Shown: positions 19,328 to 27,281, counted from the first letter of the stretch. The stretch: DNA of 49,364 bases from an uncultured Desulfuromonadales bacterium (GCA_903929485.1 CAIYUY010000258.1:1-49364), one strand, 5' to 3'. Notes: a model not told the origin generated them from the letters alone. Translations and numbers: made by a program.

Positions 19328-19363
19328 GTATGGTGGCGCAGGCCGTTGCGCAGCTCCCCATAC
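19328..19363 (+). promoter_or_regulatory. Two-tier hairpin in the leader of the MgtA-type gene
   Basis: GTATGG (19328-19333) pairs with CCATAC (19358-19363), and inside it GCGCA (19336-19340) pairs with TGCGC (19347-19351). It lies about 40 nt before the ATG. Leaders of mgtA genes often sense Mg2+, but this one does not match the M-box or the enterobacterial mgtL arrangement as far as I can tell. Confidence 0.4.
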
Positions 19364-19404
19364 GCCGGTTCAAGGGAATCCGAGACGGAAGGAGATTTAC
19401 ACGG

Positions 19405-22062
19405 ATGAGTATGTTTTCAAAATTAATTCCCGGTCGGACTGAAACAGCAGCCACTCCCGACACCAGGTCGGAGGCAAGCGAACATGAACGCCTCATGGTT
19501 GAACTTTGCGCTGTTTCCGAACAGGAAGCCCTCGGGAAGCTGCAAAGCTCCGTCACGGGTTTATCCGAAGAGGAAGCCGAACTACGCCTGGACAAGTATG
19601 GCGCAAACGAACTGGCTCACTCCAAGGAACTGGGCTTCTGGGCTGATATCTTCCGCCGTTGCAAAAGTCCCCTGGTGATTCAGCTGTTGGTGATTGCGGC
19701 CATAGCCGGAATTATCGGCGAGGCGAAATCCGCTGTCATCGTCGGCTTGATGGTCGTGTTGAGCGTCGGACTCTCCTATATCCTGGACCGCCGGTCAAGT
19801 CGCGCCGTTGAGACCCTTGGCAAAAGGGTTCAATCACGCACGTCGGTGCTGCGTGATGGGGTGAAAGTTGAAATTAAAATAACTGATGTTGTTCCCGGGG
19901 ATGTCGTCTTGATGCAGGCGGGTTCCATCGTACCGGCTGACGTGCGCCTGCTGGTCGCCAAGGACTTCTTCCTGAGTCAGTCCGCGCTCACCGGTGAATC
20001 CATGCCGGTGGAGAAAACCGCCCAAGCCGATACCGCCGCAGGTCAGAGCGCCTGGGACTTGACAAATGCCTGTTATCTCGGCAGTAGCGTAACCAGTGGT
20101 TCCGCCCGAGGCGTGGTGGTGAATACAGGGACCCGAACCCTGTTCGGTTCCATTTTCCAGACTCTGGGCGAAAAGCGGGAAGAAACCAGCTTCGATACCG
20201 GCGTTCGCTCATTCACCTGGCTCATGATTCGTTTCATGCTGGTAATGACCTGCGCGGTCTTTTTTATCGTGGGCATGACCAAGGGTAACTGGAGCGAAGC
20301 CTTGTTGTTCGCCCTTTCCATTGCCGTTGGTCTTACCCCGGAAATGCTCCCCATGATTGTCACGGTGAACTTGGCAAAGGGCGCGCTGGCCATGGCCGCC
20401 AAGAAGGTCATCATCAAACGTCTGCCGTCCATTCAGAACTTCGGCGCGATCAACATCCTCTGCACCGACAAAACCGGCACCTTGACCCAAGACCAGGTCG
20501 TTCTCGAACGATATGTGGATATAACCGGAAATACCAGTGAAGACGTTCTGAGTTACGCCTATCTGAACAGCCACTATCAAACCGGTCTGCATAACCTGAT
20601 CGACCGAGCCATCCTTGACCATAGCAACCTTAATGTGGAAGTATGTCGTCTGGTGGACGAGTTGCCGTTCGACTTTCAGCGTCGCCGCATGTCGGTTATC
20701 ATGGACTACGATGGCGACCATGTGCTGATTTGCAAAGGCGCGGTTGAGGAAATCTACGACTGCTGCACTCACTACACCATCGGCGATGAGGTATATCCGC
20801 TGATTGAAATGATTCGGGATAATCTCTTCGAGGAGGTGGACAACCTCAACAGGGATGGTTTCCGCGTGCTGGCTATTGCGTATCGTGAATTCCCTCAAGA
20901 CAAGAATAACTTTACCGTAAAGGACGAATCCAAGCTGGTTCTCCTGGGTTACGTATCATTCTTTGACCCGCCCAAGGCTTCGGCCACTGAAGCTCTGGAG
21001 TTATTGGCCAAAGCCGGTATCCGGGTCAAAGTGCTCACCGGTGATAACGGCTTGGTGACGCAACGGGTCTGTACGAACGTCGGCTTGAAGGCGGAGCGCG
21101 TAGTGACCGGTTCGGAACTGTCCAAACTCACACCGCGGGAATTCAGTAACATCGTTGTGGAAGAGGACATCTTCGTCAAACTCAGTCCGGCCCAAAAAGC
21201 GCAGATTGTTCGCGCTCTGCGCGATGCCGGTCATGTTGTGGGCTTCATGGGCGACGGAATTAATGACGCGCCGGCTCTCAAGGCCGCCGACGTCGGAATT
21301 TCCGTTGATTCCGCCGTGGACGTGGCCAAGGAGACCGCCGATATCATCCTGCTTGAGAAAAGCCTGCTGGTTCTCGAAGAGGGAATCATGGAAGGCCGGC
21401 GGGTATTCGCCAATATCGTAAAGTACATCCGGATGGGGGCCAGTTCCAACTTCGGCAACATGTTCAGTGTTATCGGCGCCAGTTACCTGCTCCCGTTCCT
21501 GCCGATGCTGTCGGTGCAGATTTTGGCGAACAACCTGCTCTATGATTTTTCACAGACCGGTATTCCCACCGATAAGGTTGACGAGGAGTTGGTCGCCAAA
21601 CCGCTCCAGTGGAACGTCGGCAACATCAAACGGTTCATGGTTTTCATCGGGCCGATGAGTTCCATCTTCGATTACGCCACATTCGCCCTGATGTGGTATT
21701 ACTTCGGCTGCAGTGCTTACAACGACCCGGGTGCCACGGTTGCGCAACAACAGATGCATGCAAGTCTGTTCCAGACCGGGTGGTTCGTGGAATCGCTCTT
21801 GACGCAAACCATGATTGTGCATATTATCCGAACCCGGCGGATGCCTTTTTTCGGTAGCAGCGCCTCGGTGCACCTGACGCTGACTACCCTGGCCATCATG
21901 GCGATTGCGAGTTGGTTGCCCTATTCGCCTTTCGCCGCCTCGCTGGGTATGACGCCGTTACCGGCGATCTATTGGGCTTGGATCGCCGGGTTCCTCGTAA
22001 CCTACGGCGTTTCGACCCATTTCGTTAAAACCTGGTTCTTTAACCGCTTTGGAGACAATTGA
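19405..22062 (+). CDS. mgtA: Magnesium-importing P-type ATPase (MgtA/MgtB type, P3B)
   Basis: 885-aa P-type ATPase. The order is typical: actuator loop SALTGESMPVEKTA, TM4 motif LTPEMLPMIV (characteristic of the Mg2+ P3B group), phosphorylation site DKTGTLT with Asp355, nucleotide-binding region with CKGAVEE, hinge MGDGINDAPALKAADVGISV, then C-terminal membrane helices with LANNLLYDFSQTGIPTD. It imports Mg2+ at the inner membrane. I chose ATG 19405 because AAGGAG lies 10 nt upstream. Orientation and spacing suggest its own promoter in the 166-bp gap after the small gene. The EIIA-like gene starts 2 nt after its stop. Confidence 0.94.
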   Translation: MSMFSKLIPGRTETAATPDTRSEASEHERLMVELCAVSEQEALGKLQSSVTGLSEEEAELRLDKYGANELAHSKELGFWADIFRRCKSPLVIQLLVIAAIAGIIGEAKSAVIVGLMVVLSVGLSYILDRRSSRAVETLGKRVQSRTSVLRDGVKVEIKITDVVPGDVVLMQAGSIVPADVRLLVAKDFFLSQSALTGESMPVEKTAQADTAAGQSAWDLTNACYLGSSVTSGSARGVVVNTGTRTLFGSIFQTLGEKREETSFDTGVRSFTWLMIRFMLVMTCAVFFIVGMTKGNWSEALLFALSIAVGLTPEMLPMIVTVNLAKGALAMAAKKVIIKRLPSIQNFGAINILCTDKTGTLTQDQVVLERYVDITGNTSEDVLSYAYLNSHYQTGLHNLIDRAILDHSNLNVEVCRLVDELPFDFQRRRMSVIMDYDGDHVLICKGAVEEIYDCCTHYTIGDEVYPLIEMIRDNLFEEVDNLNRDGFRVLAIAYREFPQDKNNFTVKDESKLVLLGYVSFFDPPKASATEALELLAKAGIRVKVLTGDNGLVTQRVCTNVGLKAERVVTGSELSKLTPREFSNIVVEEDIFVKLSPAQKAQIVRALRDAGHVVGFMGDGINDAPALKAADVGISVDSAVDVAKETADIILLEKSLLVLEEGIMEGRRVFANIVKYIRMGASSNFGNMFSVIGASYLLPFLPMLSVQILANNLLYDFSQTGIPTDKVDEELVAKPLQWNVGNIKRFMVFIGPMSSIFDYATFALMWYYFGCSAYNDPGATVAQQQMHASLFQTGWFVESLLTQTMIVHIIRTRRMPFFGSSASVHLTLTTLAIMAIASWLPYSPFAASLGMTPLPAIYWAWIAGFLVTYGVSTHFVKTWFFNRFGDN

Positions 22063-22064
22063 CA

Positions 22065-22847
22065 ATGAATAGCTTACTTGATGCGCTGCAGGAAGGACGA
22101 CTGATAGAACTACCGGAAGACTATGACAAGGAAGATTCACTTCGGTTCCTGGCGCATATACTTGAAGCAATTCCGTCACTTCCGGCCGGCACCGATGTGG
22201 CCGGGAGGATAATTCCCAAGGAGGCTTCCACCAAAACGGCGCTTGGCAAGGGGTGGGCATGCCCGGACGCACGAGTGCCGTTCAATGAAGACCTCATCTG
22301 CGTTGTCGGTTGGAGTCCCAACGGGATTGAGTATGGCGCTCCCGATGGCTTACCTGTCAAAATTATAGCCATGTACCTGGTGCCGGAAAACCAGCGAAGC
22401 AATTATCTGCGCGAGGTGTCATTGCTGGCGAAGGCTCTGGAGATCTATCCCGGTCTTGACAGTCTGAATAAAGCCAAGGAATTGAACGATATCCGCGAGC
22501 ACCTGCTTGACCTGATAAGTTCAACCAAGGGTTCCGTCGGCCCGGACACCAGGGCGCGCATGATTCAACTTCAAGCCAGACCCAGCGTTGTGGAAGCACC
22601 GGCTTACGACCTAGCGAATCTGACCGTCGAATCAGTGACTATTATCACCGGCGCCGGAATTCGTCCTGTTGTCCTTGCTCATGACCGACAACTTGTGGAT
22701 TCCCTGGACGCCTCCACGGGACTTGTGGAGAGTATTGCTTCGCAGGGTATGTTCCAACAGGGCGAATGGCGCATAGTGAAACGCCGGGAAGCATCGTTTC
22801 AGGCGGATAGGGTGCTTTTTGACTGTCTGGCGATAAAAACTGCATGA
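22065..22847 (+). CDS. PTS EIIA-like regulatory protein lacking the phosphorylated histidine
   Basis: 260-aa protein starting at ATG 22065 (GGAGA upstream). The N-terminal 140 residues follow the fructose/mannitol-type EIIA fold: an opening helix, EASTKTALGKGWACPDARV, then LICVVGWSPNGIEYG, VKIIAMYLVPE and NYLREVSLLAKAL. In working EIIA proteins the segment after G.G reads IPH, with a phosphorylated His; here it is CPD with Asp68, so PTS phosphotransfer should not occur. The C-terminal 100 residues (from ARPSVVEAP) are a separate small domain I do not recognise. It sits directly after mgtA and before a terminator, so a regulatory role on Mg2+ import is likely but inferred. Confidence 0.7.
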   Translation: MNSLLDALQEGRLIELPEDYDKEDSLRFLAHILEAIPSLPAGTDVAGRIIPKEASTKTALGKGWACPDARVPFNEDLICVVGWSPNGIEYGAPDGLPVKIIAMYLVPENQRSNYLREVSLLAKALEIYPGLDSLNKAKELNDIREHLLDLISSTKGSVGPDTRARMIQLQARPSVVEAPAYDLANLTVESVTIITGAGIRPVVLAHDRQLVDSLDASTGLVESIASQGMFQQGEWRIVKRREASFQADRVLFDCLAIKTA

Positions 22848-22909
22848 TTTGAATCGGCATGCCGAGGTGGTCGTATGATTTCTTCAGACCACGACAAGCT
22901 GAAATTCGG

Positions 22910-22938
22910 GGCGGCACGTCTATCAGTGCCGCCGTTTT
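22910..22938 (+). terminator. Rho-independent terminator after the mgtA unit
   Basis: GGCGGCAC (22910-22917) pairs exactly with GTGCCGCC (22926-22933) across an 8-nt loop, followed by GTTTT. It lies 63 bp after the EIIA-like stop codon and closes the mgtA transcription unit. Confidence 0.75.
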
Positions 22939-22972
22939 AATGTCAGGGAAGCTATTCATAATAGTCATTGCC

Positions 22973-23076
22973 GTCATCCTGAGCAACGCGGATCTGCTGT
23001 AGATTTGACAGCCCAAAATAATATGCAGATTCTTCGCTTGCTTCGACTACGCTCAGCACAAGCCGCTCGGAATGAC
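22973..23076. repeat. Dispersed inverted-repeat element, copy 1
   Basis: Starts GTCATCCTGAGC and ends CGGAATGAC, with internal GGATCTGC and GCAGATTCTTCGC that are also inverted relative to each other. A second copy with the same ends and internal motifs is at 25870-25938. Elements of this form are frequent intergenic repeats in deltaproteobacterial genomes; no coding potential is seen. Confidence 0.7.
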
Positions 23077-23088
23077 AACCTTTTTCTT

Positions 23089-23112
23089 GTTCCCAAGCCG
23101 AAGCTTGGGAAC
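23089..23112. repeat. Perfect 10-bp inverted repeat with CGAA loop
   Basis: GTTCCCAAGC (23089-23098) and GCTTGGGAAC (23103-23112) are exact reverse complements around CGAA. It directly follows the dispersed repeat and ends 41 bp before the MgtE_N-type gene. Sequences of this kind recur between genes in many bacteria; no U tract follows. Confidence 0.65.
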
Positions 23113-23153
23113 AGGAGACGAACCGCGAAACGTTAAGGCCGACGAGGACTAAA

Positions 23154-24416
23154 ATGACCGAAGAACTCAACGAAGTTAATCTCAGCCGCGTGCTGGGCAA
23201 AACCGTAATCGATGAAAAAGGCCGGCAAATCGGGACGCTGGACGATCTGGTCATGATCCCTGGAGAGGGTTTCCCCCAGGTGTCACACCTCATCGTCAGG
23301 AGCCGGAAACGGCTGATCGTCATCCCCTGGCTTGCCATCACCCTCTTCAACCGTTTTGTCATCTCCGTGGAGCCAACCGCGACCGAGTTCCCCCGCCATG
23401 AAGAATCCGAGGGGGAGATCCTTCTCAAGCGGGATATTCTCGACAAGCAGATCGTGGATGTGGACGGAGCCAAGGTTGTCCGGGTCAATGACATCAAACT
23501 AGGAAAATACAAGGAATTTCTCTGTATCCTCTCCGTGGACATCGGCCTGGCGGGACTGCTCCGGCGGCTGGGATACGACGGAGTGGGGAAAAAGATCGCC
23601 GCGCTCCTGAAAAAAGAGATCCCCCGCCAGGAGATCAGTTGGGAGTACGTGCAGCCGTTGGAGATGAACCTTTCCCGGCTGACCCTGACCATGGCCCATG
23701 ACCAGCTTGCCGAGATGCACCCGGCGGATCTGGCCACCATCATCTCCACCATCTCTCACCAGCAGATCCAGGCGATGCTCACCTCCCTTGACACCGAAAC
23801 CGCCGGGGAGGCGATCCATGAACTGGAGCCGGAACTAAGAAGCCGGGTCATCTCCGAGATGGACAGCGAACTGGCCTCGGACATCCTGGAAGAGATGGAA
23901 CCCGATGAGGCCGCCGATGTTCTGGGGGATCTCTCCCAGGAGAAGGCCCAGGAACTTCTCGGTCTCATGGATGCCGAGGATGCCGGGGACATCAAGGAGT
24001 TGCTTGAGCACGAGGAAGACAGCGCCGGCGGACTCATGAACAACTGGTTTCTCACTGTACCTCAGACTTTTACTGCCGGCCAGGCTTTTGAAGAGGTCAG
24101 AAATAACGCCCATGAAATCGAGATGGTCTACTACGTCTACGTCCTGGATGACACAGAGCGGTTGGTGGGGGTGGTGAGCCTGCGGGAACTCCTCATCACT
24201 CCTCCCGAAACATCTGTAACGGAGATCATGGTGGATTACGTGAAATCGGTGACGGCCGACGCCGAGCCCGAGGAGGTACTGGAAATCATCGCCAAGTACA
24301 ACCTCATCGCCGTGCCGGTTCTGGACGAAGAAGAGAAAGTCCTGGGTATCGTGACGGTGGATGATATTCTGGAACCGTTTCTCCCCTACGCGCTGAAACG
24401 GAAACGGCACGGATAG
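23154..24416 (+). CDS. Soluble PRC-barrel / MgtE N-terminal / CBS-pair protein
   Basis: 420-aa cytoplasmic protein. Residues of about 8-75 and 90-150 look like two PRC-barrel repeats (VIDEKGRQIGTLDDLVMI; QIVDVDGAKVVRVNDIKL). About 180-285 are the superhelical MgtE N domain with its repeats (LAEMHPADLATIIS, EPELRSRVISEM, MEPDEAADVLGDL, SQEKAQELLGLM). About 290-415 are a CBS pair ending in VTVDDILEPFLPY. The MgtE channel membrane domain is missing. In MgtE the N and CBS domains sense cytosolic Mg2+ and gate the pore. The NRAMP-family gene starts 52 nt downstream on the same strand, so this protein probably gates or senses for that transporter in trans. Confidence 0.88.
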   Translation: MTEELNEVNLSRVLGKTVIDEKGRQIGTLDDLVMIPGEGFPQVSHLIVRSRKRLIVIPWLAITLFNRFVISVEPTATEFPRHEESEGEILLKRDILDKQIVDVDGAKVVRVNDIKLGKYKEFLCILSVDIGLAGLLRRLGYDGVGKKIAALLKKEIPRQEISWEYVQPLEMNLSRLTLTMAHDQLAEMHPADLATIISTISHQQIQAMLTSLDTETAGEAIHELEPELRSRVISEMDSELASDILEEMEPDEAADVLGDLSQEKAQELLGLMDAEDAGDIKELLEHEEDSAGGLMNNWFLTVPQTFTAGQAFEEVRNNAHEIEMVYYVYVLDDTERLVGVVSLRELLITPPETSVTEIMVDYVKSVTADAEPEEVLEIIAKYNLIAVPVLDEEEKVLGIVTVDDILEPFLPYALKRKRHG

Positions 24417-24468
24417 CTGTCGAATTATTTCCGGATTCACCAAAATTTCATTCTCGCTGGAGGTATCC

Positions 24469-25767
24469 ATGTTCGCAGGCTCCATCCTTTCACGGCTGTC
24501 AAGACCGTTTGCCAAGATAAATGTCAAGAATATCATGCTGTTTCTGGCCATCCTGGGCCCAGGCATCATCACCGCCAACGTGGACAACGACGCCGGAGGG
24601 ATCACCACCTACTCCCTGGCCGGGGCCAGATTCGGCTACTCCCTGCTCTGGCTCATGATCCCCACCACGGTCGCCCTAGTGGTCATACAGGAGATGTGCG
24701 CCCGGATGGGGGCGGTGACGGGGAAGGGACTGGCGGACCTGATCCGGGAGACCTTCGGGGTCAAGACCACCTTCTATGTCATGATCGCGCTTCTACTGAC
24801 CAACATGGGGAACTCCATCTCGGAGTTCGCGGGGATCGCCGCCGGGATGGAGATCTTCGGCGTCAGCAAGTATCTCTCCGTGCCGGTGGCCGCCATCCTC
24901 ATCTGGATACTCATCGTCAAGGGGTCGCTGAAGGTAGTGGAACGGATCTTTTTGGTGGCCTGCCTGGTCTACATAGCTTATCCCGTGGCTGCCTTCATGG
25001 CCCACCCCAACTGGCCTGAGATCGCCCGAGCCACGGTAATCCCCGATTTCCGCCCCAACAGCGAATACATGATGATGATGATCGGCGTGGTAGGAACCAC
25101 CATCGCCCCCTGGATGCAGTTCTACCAGCAGTCCGCCGTGGTGGAGAAGCGGATCACCGCGGAACAGTACAACTTTACCCGCCTGGACGTCATCATCGGC
25201 TGCGTCTTCGCCATCGTGGTGGCCACCTTTATCGTCGTGGCCTGCGCCGCCAGCATCCATGTTCAAGGACTCAAGGTGGAGACCGCCGCCGATGCCGCCA
25301 TGGCGCTGAAACCGCTGGTGGGGAAATACGCAGCAACTCTCTTCGCCTTCGGCCTCTGCAACGCCTCGCTCTTTGCCGCCTGCATCCTTCCCCTCTCCAC
25401 CGCCTTCTACATCTGCGAAGGGATGGGATGGGAATCGGGAGTGGATAACGACTTCCGCCAAGCGCCCCAGTTCTTCTGGCTCTTTACGGTCATCATCGTC
25501 CTTTCCGCCCTGATCATCCTGATCCCCAACGCCCCCCTCATCGCCATCATGTACATCTCCCAAGTGGTGAACGGCGCGGTGCTCCCCTTTGTCCTCATCT
25601 TCATGCTCCGGCTCATCAATAACCGCCGGATTATGGGAACGTACGTCAACGGACCGATATTCAACCTGATCTCCTGGGTCACGGTGATCATCATGATCGT
25701 CCTCACCCTCCTCATGACCTTTGACCAGATGGTTCCCGGCGTCTTCGCCAAGCTCATGGGAAAGTAA
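24469..25767 (+). CDS. NRAMP-family transporter with altered metal-binding residues, probable Mg2+ or divalent metal importer
   Basis: 432-aa protein with about 11 membrane helices. The first helix motif GPGIITANVDNDAGG places Asp41-Ala-Gly-Gly where canonical NRAMP has DPGN, and helix 6 reads GTTIAPW with Ala213 and Trp215 where canonical NRAMP has Met and His (MPH). Loss of the Met ligand removes the soft-metal selectivity of Mn2+/Fe2+ carriers; as I recall, NRAMP-related Mg2+ transporters (NRMT) show the same kind of change. It follows the MgtE_N/CBS gene, with GGAGG 5 nt before the ATG, and is closed by a strong terminator. MntH is the naive annotation, but I favour Mg2+. Confidence 0.85.
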   Translation: MFAGSILSRLSRPFAKINVKNIMLFLAILGPGIITANVDNDAGGITTYSLAGARFGYSLLWLMIPTTVALVVIQEMCARMGAVTGKGLADLIRETFGVKTTFYVMIALLLTNMGNSISEFAGIAAGMEIFGVSKYLSVPVAAILIWILIVKGSLKVVERIFLVACLVYIAYPVAAFMAHPNWPEIARATVIPDFRPNSEYMMMMIGVVGTTIAPWMQFYQQSAVVEKRITAEQYNFTRLDVIIGCVFAIVVATFIVVACAASIHVQGLKVETAADAAMALKPLVGKYAATLFAFGLCNASLFAACILPLSTAFYICEGMGWESGVDNDFRQAPQFFWLFTVIIVLSALIILIPNAPLIAIMYISQVVNGAVLPFVLIFMLRLINNRRIMGTYVNGPIFNLISWVTVIIMIVLTLLMTFDQMVPGVFAKLMGK

Positions 25768-25795
25768 TACGCCGCTGACATACACGTCCCGGCAG

Positions 25796-25830
25796 AAAAA
25801 AGCCGCACCCATCAGGGGTGCGGCTTTTTT
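25796..25830. terminator. Strong bidirectional Rho-independent terminator
   Basis: Six A, GCCGCACCC (25802-25810), a 5-nt loop, GGGTGCGGC (25816-25824), six T. Perfect 9-bp stem, extended by A-U pairs, 29 bp after the NRAMP-family stop codon. Confidence 0.93.
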
Positions 25831-25869
25831 CATGTATCTGTCCATATCTTGGCGTTTTGTCTCTCGTCT

Positions 25870-25938
25870 GTCATCCTGAGCAAGGCAAGGATCTGCATTT
25901 CAAACAGAAGCAGATTCTTCACTTACGTTCAGAATGAC
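25870..25938. repeat. Dispersed inverted-repeat element, copy 2
   Basis: Starts GTCATCCTGAGC, has GGATCTGC and GCAGATTCTTC inside, and ends TCAGAATGAC. The two halves are imperfect reverse complements, so the transcript would form a long hairpin. It matches copy 1 at 22973-23076 but is shorter by a 30-40 bp internal segment. Confidence 0.7.
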
Positions 25939-25999
25939 AACCCACAGTTCCAATTGTACCCCCCTAAACATCGAACTCCTTTCTTTTTGTTGTAAATTG

Positions 26000-26019
26000 T
26001 AGTATCATACAACATACTA
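26000..26019. promoter_or_regulatory. Inverted repeat upstream of the KfrA-like gene, candidate operator
   Basis: TAGTAT (26000-26005) and ATACTA (26014-26019) are 6-bp inverted arms 8 bp apart, just before the AGGAGG ribosome-binding site of the KfrA-like gene. KfrA proteins repress their own promoters, so an autoregulatory site is a reasonable guess. Confidence 0.4.
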
Positions 26020-26039
26020 TCAGAAGGAGGGAGCAAACC

Positions 26040-26642
26040 ATGGCCATCACCAGGGAGAGGATATTTGAGATCGCGGACGAACTGGACGCCAACGGACAGA
26101 ACCCGACACTGGCGCAGGTGCGCAAGCAGCTTGGCGGCGGAAGTTTTACGACCATCTCCGAAGCGATGACCCAGTGGAAGGTGCGCAAAGCCGCCAAGGA
26201 AGCGCCGACGCAACACACCCCCTTGCCGACCGTAGCCGCTGATAAGTTGAGCGAACTGGGGAGCGAGATCTGGGGCATGGCTCTCGACCTCGCCCATGGC
26301 CGACTCACCGCGGAACATGAACTGCTCCGCACAACCCGCCTGGAGCTGGAAGCCGGTAAAAATGATGCCGTGGAACTGGCTAACCAGGTCACCGCCGAAC
26401 TGGAAGAGTTACAGGAAAAGATGGTTCTGCTGGAGGAGGGGACTCAAGAAGCCCATGATGAGGCAAAGACTCTGCGGGCGACGGTTGCGATGTTGACCCA
26501 GCGCGTGGGGACAGCTGAAGCATGCGCCCTGGAAATAGAAAAGAAAGCCGCGGATCTCAACGCCGAGCTTGCCCGCGTTAATGAGCAGAACGCCCAAATG
26601 ATAAGGACTCTCTCGGCGTTGGTGTCGGTGGAAAAGCCATGA
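26040..26642 (+). CDS. KfrA-like DNA-binding protein with C-terminal coiled coil
   Basis: 200-aa protein. The N-terminal 60 residues match the KfrA_N (replication-region DNA-binding) domain: ITRERIFEIADELDANGQNP, then PTLAQVRKQLGGGSFTTIS and WK. About residues 90-195 form a long Glu/Lys/Leu-rich coiled coil (ELEELQEKMVLLEEG and similar). KfrA proteins bind DNA, polymerise and help maintain plasmids; chromosomal homologues are common on integrated elements. A good AGGAGG lies 9 nt upstream. It overlaps the next gene by ATGA. The AT-rich upstream DNA and neighbouring remnant suggest an acquired segment. Confidence 0.82.
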   Translation: MAITRERIFEIADELDANGQNPTLAQVRKQLGGGSFTTISEAMTQWKVRKAAKEAPTQHTPLPTVAADKLSELGSEIWGMALDLAHGRLTAEHELLRTTRLELEAGKNDAVELANQVTAELEELQEKMVLLEEGTQEAHDEAKTLRATVAMLTQRVGTAEACALEIEKKAADLNAELARVNEQNAQMIRTLSALVSVEKP

Positions 26643-26923
26643 ATACCGATTTACGCCTCATCAAGTCCATCGACCTGGCCGCCGACTCTCGCCGTCAGGC
26701 CCGATACTACATCCGCCTCTATGAACTGCCTCATGGCGCCGGATATGTGGTCAAAAAACTGTCAGGACCTTGCGGAAAGGAAAAAGCTGCCGAGGAGTGG
26801 TATCGGGGAACCATGGATCTGGCCGAGAAAAAACTGTCCGCCATTGTGAGGTCCAAAACAACACGTCAAACCGGTCGGCTGTACCGGGAATTACCCCCAT
26901 CACCACAACTACTACTCTGGTGA
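26639..26923 (+). CDS. Small WGR-like protein paired with KfrA-like gene
   Basis: 94-aa protein whose ATG overlaps the KfrA-like stop by 4 nt. ARYYIRLYELPHGAGYVVKK, then SGPCGKEKAAEEWYRG and a run of Lys/Arg near KTTRQTGRLYREL fit the layout of a WGR domain, which binds DNA or nucleic-acid-linked partners. The match is partial: the Trp-Gly-Arg signature itself is replaced by SGPCG. The tight coupling argues that it acts with the KfrA-like protein. The last ten residues (PPSPQLLLW) overlap an opposite-strand gene remnant and may be the result of a rearrangement. Confidence 0.6.
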   Translation: MNTDLRLIKSIDLAADSRRQARYYIRLYELPHGAGYVVKKLSGPCGKEKAAEEWYRGTMDLAEKKLSAIVRSKTTRQTGRLYRELPPSPQLLLW

Positions 26924-27118
26924 TGCCACCGCAATACTACAGATGGTCAGGGCACTCTCCATGCATCTCTCCAGCGCCGCCGATCTCGGCTGCTGTGAGT
27001 CCAGCCGGAAAAAATTCTTCAGCTCCAGCACAATTGTAGCGACCCGCTCCGCCCCCTCCACTGTTTGCACCCTGTAGCTGCTTTTCAACGCATTATTAAG
27101 AATCCTGATGCTAAGCAC
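26912..27118 (-). pseudogene. Histidine-kinase fragment
   Basis: The minus strand encodes 68 residues that match the region just after the HisKA domain in the kinase at 520-1815. GAERVATIVLELKNFFRLD aligns with GVERVTKIVADLKGFSRVD, and ALERCMESALTI with DLNSCLESALTV, about half of 39 positions identical. No His box is present upstream and no ATPase domain downstream; the fragment ends where the WGR-like gene ends. It is a decayed remnant of a related kinase, probably cut by arrival of the KfrA/WGR pair. Confidence 0.7.
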
Positions 27119-27184
27119 TCCATCATCAACATGGCCTGAGCCGCATCGAACTCAAGACGATAATCGCGTCGCCGCAAATAATTA

Positions 27185-27213
27185 TTGATATAAATTTAAA
27201 TACGTGCTATGAG
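27185..27213 (+). promoter_or_regulatory. Candidate promoter for the riboswitch-TonB receptor operon
   Basis: TTGATA (27185-27190) and TATGAG (27208-27213) are 17 bp apart in a strongly AT-rich stretch. Transcription from about 27220 would give a leader of about 140 nt containing the riboswitch. Confidence 0.4.
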
Positions 27214-27281
27214 ATTATTTAAAGCAATTAATAAAAATATTTTTACAAAACTCTTCCGAAACCTCCGGAGGAAAACAGAGC

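Noticed and set aside
24469-25767. Plain annotation as the Mn2+/H+ symporter MntH
   Set aside because: Canonical DPGN and MPH motifs are missing (DAGG and APW), so Mn2+ specificity is doubtful.
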